Assembly (NCBI GenBank): GCA_018661705.1
Contig: JABJHR010000011.1
Coordinates: forward strand, 124,001 to 188,000
DNA: 64,000 nt
Origin: Candidatus Woesearchaeota archaeon
Lineage (GTDB): Archaea > Nanobdellota > Nanobdellia > Woesearchaeales > DSVV01
Direction: 5' to 3'
The position numbers and the translations under genes are program-made. Positions 51,092 to 61,076 of this stretch are shown one piece after another. The notes under the pieces were generated by a model that was not told the origin of the DNA, searched no databases, and was given only the letters and a program-made list of their open reading frames with translations. Position 1 is the first letter of the stretch; every line of letters starts with the position of its first letter.

Positions 51092-51357
51092 GTTTGCTCA
51101 CCTTCTTATTTTTTTTAATAATTTTTACTAATATTTGTGTTTTTACTTTTTTTGGTGATTTTTAATAATTTTTAATAATTATTTTAATGATAAATCTTCT
51201 AATACTTTATTTATATATAAATATATCCAAAAAAGTCAATCTAAAGTATTAAAATAACACATATTAATTACTGATTACTAATAAAAAATCAAAAAACTTT
51301 ATAAATAGATCTTATTAATATATTATAAGAGTGAGTTAGTAAAAAAGAGGGGATTTA

Positions 51358-52437
51358 ATGATTGATGAGCTTAAAGAGTTTGTTAAAGTAAGAGAAGATG
51401 TAGAAAGTAGAAGAATTGACAAACTAAAGGACTTTATCAAACGAAATGTTTCTTGGAAATTTATTTTAATGGTTGTTTTTTTAGTATTATTTTTTGTATC
51501 TGTAATTTCATTTGCTAAAATTGAATTAATCAATAATCCAGAAAGATTTGCTACCATAACAAGTGAAGGCAAAAACCCATACTTTGAATCAGCATATTGG
51601 TTAATTGTTACAATTGCAACAGTGGGTTATGGTGATATTGTGCCATTATCTTTTCATGGGAAAATTGTTGCATTAATTAGTATTTTACTAGGCGTAGGAT
51701 TATTAGGATTTTTAATTTCCGAGATTACACAGTATATTGTTTCATCAAACTTAGCAGAAGTTCTTGGAATAAATAAAGTAACAGAAAAAGTTGATTGTAT
51801 CTTATGTGGTTGGAACAACATAAGTGAAGCCACACTTAAAGAAATAATTATTCAAAACAAATCATGGAATATTGTTGTTGTTGATAAAATTCAAAGAGCT
51901 GAACTAAGCCATATGCCAAATGTTAAATTCATTATTGGGGATCCAACAAAAGAAGAGACATTAGAAAAAGCAAACATAAAAAATGCAAAAAATGTAATTC
52001 TTTCATTTGATGATGATTCTGATGCACTATTAGCAATCCATGTTATTCGAGATCTAAATCCATGGATGAATATTGTTGCAAAAATACATGACAATGAACA
52101 TGTTAAATTAGCAGAAGAAGTTGGGGCAGACCACGTTGTATCACCATCATCAATAGGAGGAAAATTATTGTCAATTGTATCTGAACAACCAACCATTGTA
52201 AGATGGGTATTAGCAGCTGTAACAGAAGCAAAAGGTTATGGATTTAAAGAACAAAAATCAGTTGATGCTTCAACATTTGCAGGTGACACAATTGCAAAAG
52301 TGAAAAAAGCATTAAGTGGAAAAGCGAGATTAATTGGCATAGAAACAAGTGATGGTTTTGTTAAATTGCCTGATCATGAATACATAATACAAAAAGGAGA
52401 TAATTTAGTTTTTTTAATAGACAGAACTAAATTTTAA
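51358..52437 (+). CDS. potassium channel with RCK/TrkA-N and TrkA-C domains
   Basis: Selectivity filter TVATVGYGDIVP-type TIATVGYGDIVPLS; TrkA-N CGWNNISEATLKEI...; FDDDSDALLAIHVIRDL. Confidence 0.92.
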   Translation: MIDELKEFVKVREDVESRRIDKLKDFIKRNVSWKFILMVVFLVLFFVSVISFAKIELINNPERFATITSEGKNPYFESAYWLIVTIATVGYGDIVPLSFHGKIVALISILLGVGLLGFLISEITQYIVSSNLAEVLGINKVTEKVDCILCGWNNISEATLKEIIIQNKSWNIVVVDKIQRAELSHMPNVKFIIGDPTKEETLEKANIKNAKNVILSFDDDSDALLAIHVIRDLNPWMNIVAKIHDNEHVKLAEEVGADHVVSPSSIGGKLLSIVSEQPTIVRWVLAAVTEAKGYGFKEQKSVDASTFAGDTIAKVKKALSGKARLIGIETSDGFVKLPDHEYIIQKGDNLVFLIDRTKF

Positions 52438-52473
52438 TTAATAAAGATTAAATTCATAAATTAAAATAAAAAA

Positions 52474-54462
52474 ATGGAATCAAACAACCTTGTAATAACA
52501 ATTTCATTTGCTGCGTTTTTAATAAAGCTCTTGCTATCCTTTTTTATCTATAAAACAAATACCAAAGCAACAGTAAATAGAATTTTTGCGATGATCTTTT
52601 TTTCACAAGCAATTTGGGATCTTGGCAAATCATTAATGTGGTTAACACATAATCCTGAACTAGCATTATTCTTTGGAAAATTATCATACATGGGATATAT
52701 GACGTCTGTTTTTATGTTCCCACACTTTTGTTGGGTATTTGTTAAGAAGCATAACATATTTAGAAAAAGCAAATGGATGGTTGCATTATGGTATTTACCA
52801 TTGATTATTATGATTGCAATGTTATGGAGCTCCCCATTAGTTATTGATCACCTTATTAGTCCTGCAGAAAGTAACTATGGTTATGGAATAGAACTTTGGG
52901 AATATAATTATGGAGCTGTTTATAATTATTTTTTCCTTTGGTTCCAAATTTTGCCATTTTTATACGGATTTGTATTATTTGTGCAATATTATTTTAAAAC
53001 AAAATTAATAGAATTAAAAGAAAGATTGCGATATTTAATACTTGGAACTAGCTTTCCAATCTTAATTGGAATTCCAACAGGCATTGTGTTACCTGCGCTA
53101 AGTTTTAGATTACCACCACACAACAACATATTAACAACCCTTATGAGTATTTTTATTGGAATTGCAATTATTAAATACAAATTTTTCAGCATAAGACCAA
53201 ACCGTGAAGAAGTAAATAAAAAAATAATTCATAGTGATATTGAAAAATATTATAGAACAAATTTAGGAGAGATCTATTTTGTGATTGGTAAAGAAAGTTT
53301 GGAAAGAGCTTATCATGTTTTCTTAGATGCATTAGCTAAAAAACGATATGGATTAGTAATCACAAACAGAAATCCAATAGAAATAAAACAAAAATATGGA
53401 TTAGTGAACACACCAATCGTTTGTATGACTGATTCAGAAACAGAACATGCAGCTGTTGGAAAACATGATTTAGAGCAGTTATATAGTACAATTGTAGAGT
53501 TTGCTAAAAAAGTAAAAGATTGTTACATTATGTTAGATGGGATCGATTATTTAATTAAACATAACAATATCCAAAAAGTTTCTCATATGTTAACTAAAAT
53601 AAAAAAAGAGATGGCAGAAAATAATTCCTGCTTAATTATCCCAGAAGATAAATTAAAGTTAAGTAAAAAAGAAAAATTACATTTGAAAAAAGAAGCTAGG
53701 TTAATACCAAAATGTATTGCACATGCAAGTATTGAAGCTCAACTATTAAAACAAATATCAAAACAAGGTCTCAAAAATAGAGAATTTATTATTTTAGGGT
53801 ATAATGAAACAAGTGAAGCAATTATTACTGAGTTTGAATCTAGAAATATTAAGTGCACAGTAGTTCATAATGATGAAATAGACATGTTTTATCCAAAAGG
53901 TTTAGTTAGATTTGTAAAAGGCGATCCTTTGAGCAGGAGAGTTTTATCACACCTTAAAGTTGATGATATAAATAAAGTAATCTTAGTTGTGTTAGATGAT
54001 GATTCTGATGCAATTTTAGCTGTTAACATTTTAAGACAATTAACAGATAAAGCCATGGTAATTTCAAATTTACATGATATTAATTTCTTAAAAGTTGCAC
54101 AAGATTCAGGAGCAAACTATGTTATTCCATCATCTACAATAGGTGGAAAATTACTTGCATTAGGAGTTAGTGCACCATCCATAGTAAAATGGATCATGGA
54201 TTCTATTACCTACAGAGAAAAGAAACACCAATTAGTAGAATTAGACATTGAAAAAGGTTCAAGACTAATTGGTAAAAGTATTTCTAATATTGATTATGTG
54301 CTACAAGGAGTTGCTCATGTATTAGCTGTACGTACTGGTGAGGTCTTTAGAGAGCTACCTGATGATGAATATATTGTTCAAGCAGATGACATACTAGTAT
54401 TAATCACATCTATGCAAAAGCATCATCTGAAGAAGCATATTGGGAAAAATGTGAAGAAGTAG
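52474..54462 (+). CDS. 7TM histidine-kinase-type sensory domain + DUF835 + TrkA-N/TrkA-C (RCK) protein
   Basis: N-term ~7 TM; GLVITNRNPIEIKQKYGL...YIMLDGIDYLIKHNN...SCLIIPEDKLKLSKKEKLHL (DUF835); ILGYNETSEAIITEF...VLDDDSDAILAVNILRQL (TrkA-N). Confidence 0.82.
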   Translation: MESNNLVITISFAAFLIKLLLSFFIYKTNTKATVNRIFAMIFFSQAIWDLGKSLMWLTHNPELALFFGKLSYMGYMTSVFMFPHFCWVFVKKHNIFRKSKWMVALWYLPLIIMIAMLWSSPLVIDHLISPAESNYGYGIELWEYNYGAVYNYFFLWFQILPFLYGFVLFVQYYFKTKLIELKERLRYLILGTSFPILIGIPTGIVLPALSFRLPPHNNILTTLMSIFIGIAIIKYKFFSIRPNREEVNKKIIHSDIEKYYRTNLGEIYFVIGKESLERAYHVFLDALAKKRYGLVITNRNPIEIKQKYGLVNTPIVCMTDSETEHAAVGKHDLEQLYSTIVEFAKKVKDCYIMLDGIDYLIKHNNIQKVSHMLTKIKKEMAENNSCLIIPEDKLKLSKKEKLHLKKEARLIPKCIAHASIEAQLLKQISKQGLKNREFIILGYNETSEAIITEFESRNIKCTVVHNDEIDMFYPKGLVRFVKGDPLSRRVLSHLKVDDINKVILVVLDDDSDAILAVNILRQLTDKAMVISNLHDINFLKVAQDSGANYVIPSSTIGGKLLALGVSAPSIVKWIMDSITYREKKHQLVELDIEKGSRLIGKSISNIDYVLQGVAHVLAVRTGEVFRELPDDEYIVQADDILVLITSMQKHHLKKHIGKNVKK

Positions 54463-54525
54463 TTTTAAGTAGTAAGTTCTAAGTTTGAAGTGGGTTTGTT
54501 GTTAGTAAGTTTGAAGTGTATATTA
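54462..54525. repeat. single-arm heptad repeat R4
   Basis: GTAGTTTTAAGTAGTAAGTTCTAAGTTTGAAGTGGGTTTGTTGTTAGTAAGTTTGAAGTG; same unit as R1-R3. Confidence 0.55.
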
Positions 54526-54539
54526 AAAAAAATAGATTC

Positions 54540-55673
54540 TTATTTCCTGTCCAACACATCATGGGCATCTAATGCCTTTAAACAAGAAGTTATATTCTTT
54601 TGGTCTTGTTGTTTTAGTGTTAAAAGTATTTTTGATTTAAGGAACTCTTTTTCTTGGTTAGGGATTCTTGCTAAGTGATCTGCTTTGATTAAACCATAAG
54701 GATAACCAGGGAAAGAATAATCATTAGAGTTCTTTACTAACAAAGTTAAAAGTTCTCCTAATTGTTCTTTATGAAATTGAGGTTTGTGTACTTCAAATCT
54801 GAAAATATATTCACTTGCTTGATTAAGTTTAAGAAATAACATCTCTACATTATGTTTAGGTTCTTCAATACTACAAACTGGATGATAATACCAATTTTCT
54901 TTTATATCATTCTTTACAGCCAAATAATTCAGGACATTAATTATGTTATTACCTTTCTCTGTTAACAAATTAGAGGTTTTACATAATCCAGTTATTAAAA
55001 CATTATTTGCAATAGCTTTTTCATATAACTCATCTAAATATTTAGTTTCATTTGTAAAAGTTGCTCTTAAATTCCCATCTAAAATAATAATTCCTTCATC
55101 TAGTTTTGAAATTAATTCTGTTGCTAACTTTATTTCAGCAAATCTTCTTGCAACATCCCCTAGTTTAGATATCTCTGCTCTATTTTCCCCCACCACCAAT
55201 GTTTTATCGAATGAAAACATCTCCAAGTCTTCTTTGCTTGGCAAAAAGTTATTCATTGCAGGGTCTGCTTTCTTATCTAAGAATAAATCAACCCCATAAA
55301 ATATTTTGCCATCTTTTATTTTAGTTTTTGCTAAGCAATAAAATTCTATTTTTTTATCAGCAATTGTTTTGTTGTCTTTAGTGATATTTGCATAAGTTCG
55401 AATGAAAAAAAGAGAAAAATTAGGAGCTCTTAATAATTCAGAAGAACCACCATCAATAAAACAAAGCTTTTTGTTAGTGGGAATAGAAGTTATTTGGTTT
55501 GTGGAGGGTTGGTTTGAGGTTATTTTGTTTGGGGTTTGGTTTGTAGCATTGATAATATGAAAGTTATCTTTAGAAATTGGCTTAGTGAAATAAGCTTTAT
55601 TTATTGGACTAAGCTTATCACCTTCTTTGTACTCAGTTACTGTGTTTATGTTGTTAAGGATCTCTTCATACAT
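54540..55673 (-). CDS. NurA-domain nuclease-like protein with low-complexity insert
   Basis: KLCFIDGGSSELLRAPNFSLFFIRTYA...GIIILDGNLRATF; LARIPNQEKEFLKSKI. Confidence 0.65.
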   Translation of the reverse strand: MYEEILNNINTVTEYKEGDKLSPINKAYFTKPISKDNFHIINATNQTPNKITSNQPSTNQITSIPTNKKLCFIDGGSSELLRAPNFSLFFIRTYANITKDNKTIADKKIEFYCLAKTKIKDGKIFYGVDLFLDKKADPAMNNFLPSKEDLEMFSFDKTLVVGENRAEISKLGDVARRFAEIKLATELISKLDEGIIILDGNLRATFTNETKYLDELYEKAIANNVLITGLCKTSNLLTEKGNNIINVLNYLAVKNDIKENWYYHPVCSIEEPKHNVEMLFLKLNQASEYIFRFEVHKPQFHKEQLGELLTLLVKNSNDYSFPGYPYGLIKADHLARIPNQEKEFLKSKILLTLKQQDQKNITSCLKALDAHDVLDRK

Positions 55674-55779
55674 GATAATGGGGAATATGTTGTGATTTAT
55701 ATTTGTGATGGAAATTTTTGTGAGATCGTCTCCAAAACAATCAAAACATATATAAATCCCTTCTCTAACTTTTACTTAG

Positions 55780-56955
55780 ATGGTTAAGAAAAAGCCTAAG
55801 AGTGGGAAAAAGGCTGTTAAAAGTAAAAAAGTTTCTAAAGCTAAGAAGAAAGTAGTTAAAAAACCAATTAAAAAAGTTATTAAGAAAAAGATTATAAAAA
55901 AGAAAACAACCAAATCTAAAAAAACTTCTAATAAGAAAACATCTAAGAAAAAACCAATAAAGAAAACAGAGAAAAAAACAATAAAAAAGAAAACTTCTAA
56001 ACCCAAAAAGAAAACAAAATTAAAATTAACACCAAAAGTAGATGATAGTATTAAGAACTCAGTTCATCTTATTGAATTAGCATTTAGTGAAGACTTAGGG
56101 AAAGAAGGAGACATTACTTCTATTGCGACAATTCCTAAAAGTAAAAAAGTAAAGGCACAAATTAGAGTAAAAGAACATTGTGTTTTATGTGGAATTGATC
56201 TTGCGCAGAAAAGTATTGAAGTTTATGAAAAAAAAGCAAAGATTAAACCAAAAGATAGAGTTAAATTTGAAATATTAATGAGAGATGGTTCATTTTTGCA
56301 GAAGAATGAAGTTGTTGCAACAATTGAAGGACCTGCACAAACAATTTTAGCTTGTGAAAGAATAATTCTTAACTTTATAGCAAGATTAAGTGGAATTTCT
56401 AGCATTACAAACAGATTTGTAACAAAACTAATGATGCACGGTGTTCAATTATTAGACACAAGAAAAACATTGGGTGGATATAGAGAATTAGAAAAGTATG
56501 CAGTTCGTGTGGGAGGAGGTACAAACCATAGAACTGGATTGTATGATATGTTTTTAATCAAAGATAACCATGTTCATATTGCTGGAAGTATTAAGAAAGC
56601 AGTTGATGCTGCAATTAAAGTAAAGAAAACAGCAAAAGAGAAAAATATCAAGAATGCAGAAATAGAATTAGAAGTTGAATCACTAAAACAAGTTGATGAA
56701 TTATTAAGACTGAAAAATTTACCAGATATTGTGATGTTAGACAATCTAAGCTATGAAGAAATGGAGATTGCTGTTGATAAAATCAGGAAAAAATCAAAAT
56801 TAGCTAAAAAAGACATGAAAATAGAAGCTTCAGGTGGTATAAGGCTAGAAAACATCATAGAAGTAGCTAAATGCGGCGTAGATATGATTTCTGTTGGTTC
56901 TGCCCTTACTTTAGGTGCAAAACCAATTGATTTTACAGTGGATATAATAGATTGA
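55780..56955 (+). CDS. nadC: nicotinate-nucleotide pyrophosphorylase (carboxylating) with ~85 aa Lys-rich N-terminal extension
   Basis: AFSEDLGKEGDITSIATIP...LNFIARLSGISSITNRFV...LLDTRKTLGGYRELEKYAVRVGGGTNHRTGLYDMFLIKDNH. Confidence 0.93.
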   Translation: MVKKKPKSGKKAVKSKKVSKAKKKVVKKPIKKVIKKKIIKKKTTKSKKTSNKKTSKKKPIKKTEKKTIKKKTSKPKKKTKLKLTPKVDDSIKNSVHLIELAFSEDLGKEGDITSIATIPKSKKVKAQIRVKEHCVLCGIDLAQKSIEVYEKKAKIKPKDRVKFEILMRDGSFLQKNEVVATIEGPAQTILACERIILNFIARLSGISSITNRFVTKLMMHGVQLLDTRKTLGGYRELEKYAVRVGGGTNHRTGLYDMFLIKDNHVHIAGSIKKAVDAAIKVKKTAKEKNIKNAEIELEVESLKQVDELLRLKNLPDIVMLDNLSYEEMEIAVDKIRKKSKLAKKDMKIEASGGIRLENIIEVAKCGVDMISVGSALTLGAKPIDFTVDIID

Positions 56956-57108
56956 GACTAATATATTCTAAAGAAGGTAATTAATTGATATATTCATAGT
57001 AGAGTTCTGTTTATTTATAAATAAACTGCCAACAAAAACATTGTAACCCCTTATAAGTAGTTAAAAGTAGAAAGATTTATAAATAGAAAGTATCTGAATA
57101 AGGATACA

Positions 57109-59454
57109 GTGAGGCTAAAAGATCGAATTATGGATTGGTGGATTTCTAGACAAGTTTTAGGCAGTGATGAGACTAGATCAACTGATTCCATAATGCATGA
57201 TGAAGTTGTTAACGGAGCCAGATTAAAACATCTCAAAGTTGGAGAAAATGTACCATCATCCCAAGATATCATTTCTGATGTTAGAATTGAAGAAATTAGA
57301 AAGGAAGTTGAACAAACATTAAATAGAGAAGTTAATAAATCAATAAGAGAATCTACAATTGTAACCTATGATTTAAAAGATTCTTATTCAAATGATACGA
57401 CAAGTTTAGAACTAAAAGCAGATTTAGAAGTAACTCTAAATGAATTTCAAAGTAAGATTAAACGGAAACATCTTTGGCAAAAATTCTCAGATAGTTTATT
57501 AAATTTTGAAGTTAAAAATAGTCCACCAAATTCTAATAAGATATTAGATCAAGCAACCATACACCCAGATCAAATAATTGGTGGTAAAAAATATGATATA
57601 AATCTATTAGAAAAAGCAGTATTAGAAGGAAAAGCAGATGCAGAGATCTATAGATTATTAGGCCACTACCATATAGATTTTGAGCAAAAAAAAGATTCTC
57701 CATTAAGAAACTTTCCAACTGCAAGAAATGAAAAAGATGGTATTTATAGTCCAGGCTTTACTATGGTAGGGAATACAATAAAAATACCTAATAAAACCAT
57801 TAAATTATGGATAGAAGCTTTAAATAAAGGTCAAGTTAATGCTCAATTATTGTATGACATGGTTTCAATACTACCTGATGAAACAACCAATAAATCACTT
57901 CCAGAAGAGGTTTATGAGAATACAATTGATAAAGGTATTGCAGATGAAACAATATTTTCTGCTTTAGCATGGCATTATTTTGAAAGAAGAAAGAAGAAAA
58001 AATTGAGAAGATTATTTTCAAGAATACCTGAGATTGAATCAATATCTAAAAAAAAACTTTTAAGGAATTTAAGTTTAGAATATGATTTAAATATTAATTT
58101 AAGAGATAGAGATAAAAGAAAAAATAACTCAATCTGGAATTTTAAAATGTTAACCCCATTTAATAGAGAAGGTTTACTTACCAAAATGGAATTAACATTG
58201 ACAGATCTGATTGATTCAAATTTATGGTCTATTAAAAGAATAGAAGTAAGGAAACAAATTTACGAAGCAGTAGATAATAACCAAATTAATGCATCAACAT
58301 TAATGATGGCTTATTCTTTACATAAATCAGAAGTTTGTGTTGAAGGATTATTATATCTTGCTAACAAAGAGAGTACAACAGATTATAGGGCATTTCAATT
58401 TTTGGCAGAGATTTCTAAGGATGAAAACAGAGCAATCAAAGGAAAAAGAGAAGAAAATTTCCTAAAGATGTTAATTGACCAGGCAATTGCAAATGACGAA
58501 TTCAAACCAATGTTAGATGTACATAGAAAAGCAACAAAAACAACAATGATCATTGGAAGAGATTATTTATTATCTCATACCTTGATAATAAAGAAAGGAA
58601 AAACAACCTTTGATTCTGAAAAAAGAAGTTTGGATGAATTAGAAGCAATTGTTGGTGATGAAGTAAAACTACCTAAGTATATTGCGCACTTTGAACACAA
58701 CGGTGATCATTATTATGCAATGGTTAAGGCAGAGGGACAAACATTAACAGAACTTTTAGCAAAACAACAACCAAAACCAGAAACATATAGTCAGATTCTT
58801 TCTACGATGGCTAAAATTCATGTCCTATATCCAATTGAAAAAGAAGATAACGAATTAATGAGAGATAAATTTGATAAAAGAATTAATGACATGGAGCTCT
58901 CTGAAGAGTTTAGAGAATCATGTGAACCAATGTTAGAAGTATTACTAAACTCAAGAAATTGGTGTTATAATAATGATTCAACAACAGACAATTGGATACT
59001 TCTTGAAGACGAAGAGGTAATGTTAATAGACACAGAGTATAAAGGAAGTTGCCCTTATGCATATGAAATTGCACAATTCCTAAATTTTGTTCCACACATG
59101 GATTTTAAAGATAGAATAAGTACTGTAAAGAATTATGTAAAATTAGTTAATGCTTGGTGTGAAAAAGATGGTAAAGAAGATAAGAAAATAAAAGATGAAG
59201 ATCAATTTTTATTAGAATACTGCAATGGTGTAGTCTACAGAGCAATAACAAGCAGCCCTTATTTTGCTGGAATAGGAAGATATGAAGATGAAGAAAATGT
59301 TCGAAATACAGGAATAGAAATGATTGATCACATGTTAGAAAAAGGAATGATAAAAGAAAATCAACAAGAACAATATAAACAAATTAAAAAAACATTAGAA
59401 GAATATATACCAAAAAAAGAAGAGAAAAAAGAAGAAAACGTATATTACATTTAA
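57109..59454 (+). CDS. large protein with C-terminal aminoglycoside phosphotransferase-like (APH) kinase domain
   Basis: GTG start; HFEHNGDHYYAMVKAEGQTLTELLAKQ...ILSTMAKIHVLYP...NNDSTTDNWILLEDEEVMLIDTEYKGSCPYAYEIAQFLNF. Confidence 0.75.
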   Translation: MRLKDRIMDWWISRQVLGSDETRSTDSIMHDEVVNGARLKHLKVGENVPSSQDIISDVRIEEIRKEVEQTLNREVNKSIRESTIVTYDLKDSYSNDTTSLELKADLEVTLNEFQSKIKRKHLWQKFSDSLLNFEVKNSPPNSNKILDQATIHPDQIIGGKKYDINLLEKAVLEGKADAEIYRLLGHYHIDFEQKKDSPLRNFPTARNEKDGIYSPGFTMVGNTIKIPNKTIKLWIEALNKGQVNAQLLYDMVSILPDETTNKSLPEEVYENTIDKGIADETIFSALAWHYFERRKKKKLRRLFSRIPEIESISKKKLLRNLSLEYDLNINLRDRDKRKNNSIWNFKMLTPFNREGLLTKMELTLTDLIDSNLWSIKRIEVRKQIYEAVDNNQINASTLMMAYSLHKSEVCVEGLLYLANKESTTDYRAFQFLAEISKDENRAIKGKREENFLKMLIDQAIANDEFKPMLDVHRKATKTTMIIGRDYLLSHTLIIKKGKTTFDSEKRSLDELEAIVGDEVKLPKYIAHFEHNGDHYYAMVKAEGQTLTELLAKQQPKPETYSQILSTMAKIHVLYPIEKEDNELMRDKFDKRINDMELSEEFRESCEPMLEVLLNSRNWCYNNDSTTDNWILLEDEEVMLIDTEYKGSCPYAYEIAQFLNFVPHMDFKDRISTVKNYVKLVNAWCEKDGKEDKKIKDEDQFLLEYCNGVVYRAITSSPYFAGIGRYEDEENVRNTGIEMIDHMLEKGMIKENQQEQYKQIKKTLEEYIPKKEEKKEENVYYI

Positions 59455-59457
59455 AAA

Positions 59458-60390
59458 TTATTTTATTAGTGAATCTAATGAATAAGAAATTTGAGCACTA
59501 CCGGCTGTACTAATTAATCTAACATTTTCTGCAAGATAATGTAAAACAACATTCCCTTCTCCTTTTTCTTTTTCTAAGATAAGTGGCATTTTCTTAAGCA
59601 TTAACTCATCCCTCCTTGTATTAATATCTGCTAACATTTTAATATCGTTCTTAAAAAACATTTCATAAAAAAGTCTGTATAAAGAAATAACTTCATTGAA
59701 ATATTCTAAAACAGACTTGTTAATTTTATACTTCTTTTTTGAATCAAGATATTGACTTAAATAATAAAAATTATTTTTTATCATCATTGCCCGTACAAGA
59801 ATAAAATAAGCAGATTGACTTTTTAGTTCGCCATAAATAGATTTTTTTACCAACATTCGCCTACAAAAAGAGGCAAATCTGTGAATATTTTTGTGTAAAT
59901 CTGAAATTTGCTTAAAATTAAGTGGTTTATTTTTTTTAAGATTATCATAAATAAGTTCTGCCATTGAAATAGTTAACAAAAAAACCTTTCTTGATAAAAT
60001 ATTAAATTCTTCTTCCAAAGGTTCAGAAACACATTTAATATGACAAGAATTATCTTTCTGATCAAGTATTTCAAAACCTAAAAGTAAATCAACCTCTTTT
60101 TGAATAATTATAATAGTTTGTGCCTTATCAAATTCTAATCTAAGTTCATCTACCCCGGAGATATAAAGTGCTCTTATTGCTTGTCTAACATACCTAGGAT
60201 CAGAAGAAAATAATTTGTAGTTCAAACTTTTCCCCTGTAAATCTTTTTTAGTAGCATTTATAATTAAAGAAGAATCCTCTTCAAGAACATCTATTTCATC
60301 GCCTTGTTGAACACCTATTTTCTTTACCCATTTAGTTGGTAGACTTACAGTTAATGTATTTTGACCAACTTTGTTGACTTTTCTTTTCAT
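59458..60390 (-). CDS. AbrB/SpoVT N-terminal + PhoU-domain phosphate-regulation-like protein
   Basis: MKRKVNKVGQNTLTVSLPTKWVKKIGVQQGDEIDVLEEDSSLII; PhoU-like helical C-terminus; start re-placed at ATG 60390. Confidence 0.8.
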   Translation of the reverse strand: MKRKVNKVGQNTLTVSLPTKWVKKIGVQQGDEIDVLEEDSSLIINATKKDLQGKSLNYKLFSSDPRYVRQAIRALYISGVDELRLEFDKAQTIIIIQKEVDLLLGFEILDQKDNSCHIKCVSEPLEEEFNILSRKVFLLTISMAELIYDNLKKNKPLNFKQISDLHKNIHRFASFCRRMLVKKSIYGELKSQSAYFILVRAMMIKNNFYYLSQYLDSKKKYKINKSVLEYFNEVISLYRLFYEMFFKNDIKMLADINTRRDELMLKKMPLILEKEKGEGNVVLHYLAENVRLISTAGSAQISYSLDSLIK

Positions 60391-60578
60391 ATTACATAAT
60401 AAACAAAGCAAGTATAAATACTTTTCGGAAAGTAATTATGTAATTACCAGTAATAATTATAATTGGCAAAAGTATATATATTTCCGTGTCAATACTATAC
60501 CTTGTAGAAAAAGAGGGATGGAAACATTCCAAGAAAGATTAGAAAAATGTTAAGAAATGAAAAATAGATAGAACAACA

Positions 60579-61040
60579 ATGAAAAAAAACGAAGCAAACA
60601 TATTGACACATTTAAGAAGGAATGCAAGAGAATCATTAGTAAAAATAAAAGATAACACAGGAATGCCATTATCAACAATTTATGATAAGTTAAGAAAGTT
60701 AGAAGAAAATTATATTAAAAAGCACACAAGCCTGTTGGATTTTGAAAAGCTTGGTTTTAAAACAAGAGCTAACATTGCAATCAGTGTTGAAAAAAATGAC
60801 AGGGAACCATTATTAAAATTCATTAAAGAATGTGCATTTGTAAACACAGCTAATAAAATAAATCATGAATTTGATTTTATGATCGAAGGCGTGTTTAAAG
60901 ATTATGAACACATGAAATTATTCATAGAAGAATTAGATGAAAAATTCAAAATCAAAGATACGCAAATTCACCATTTACTAGAATGTATCAAACATGAAGA
61001 GTTGTTAAGTGACACAGAACATGTTAAACATTTAAAATAA
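60579..61040 (+). CDS. Lrp/AsnC-family transcriptional regulator
   Basis: ILTHLRRNARESLVKIKDNTGMPLSTIYDKLRKLEENYIKKHTSLLDFEKLGF. Confidence 0.8.
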   Translation: MKKNEANILTHLRRNARESLVKIKDNTGMPLSTIYDKLRKLEENYIKKHTSLLDFEKLGFKTRANIAISVEKNDREPLLKFIKECAFVNTANKINHEFDFMIEGVFKDYEHMKLFIEELDEKFKIKDTQIHHLLECIKHEELLSDTEHVKHLK

Positions 61041-61076
61041 TGTTCTAAAAAATTAGGAAGTTAAATAGCGAGAGCT

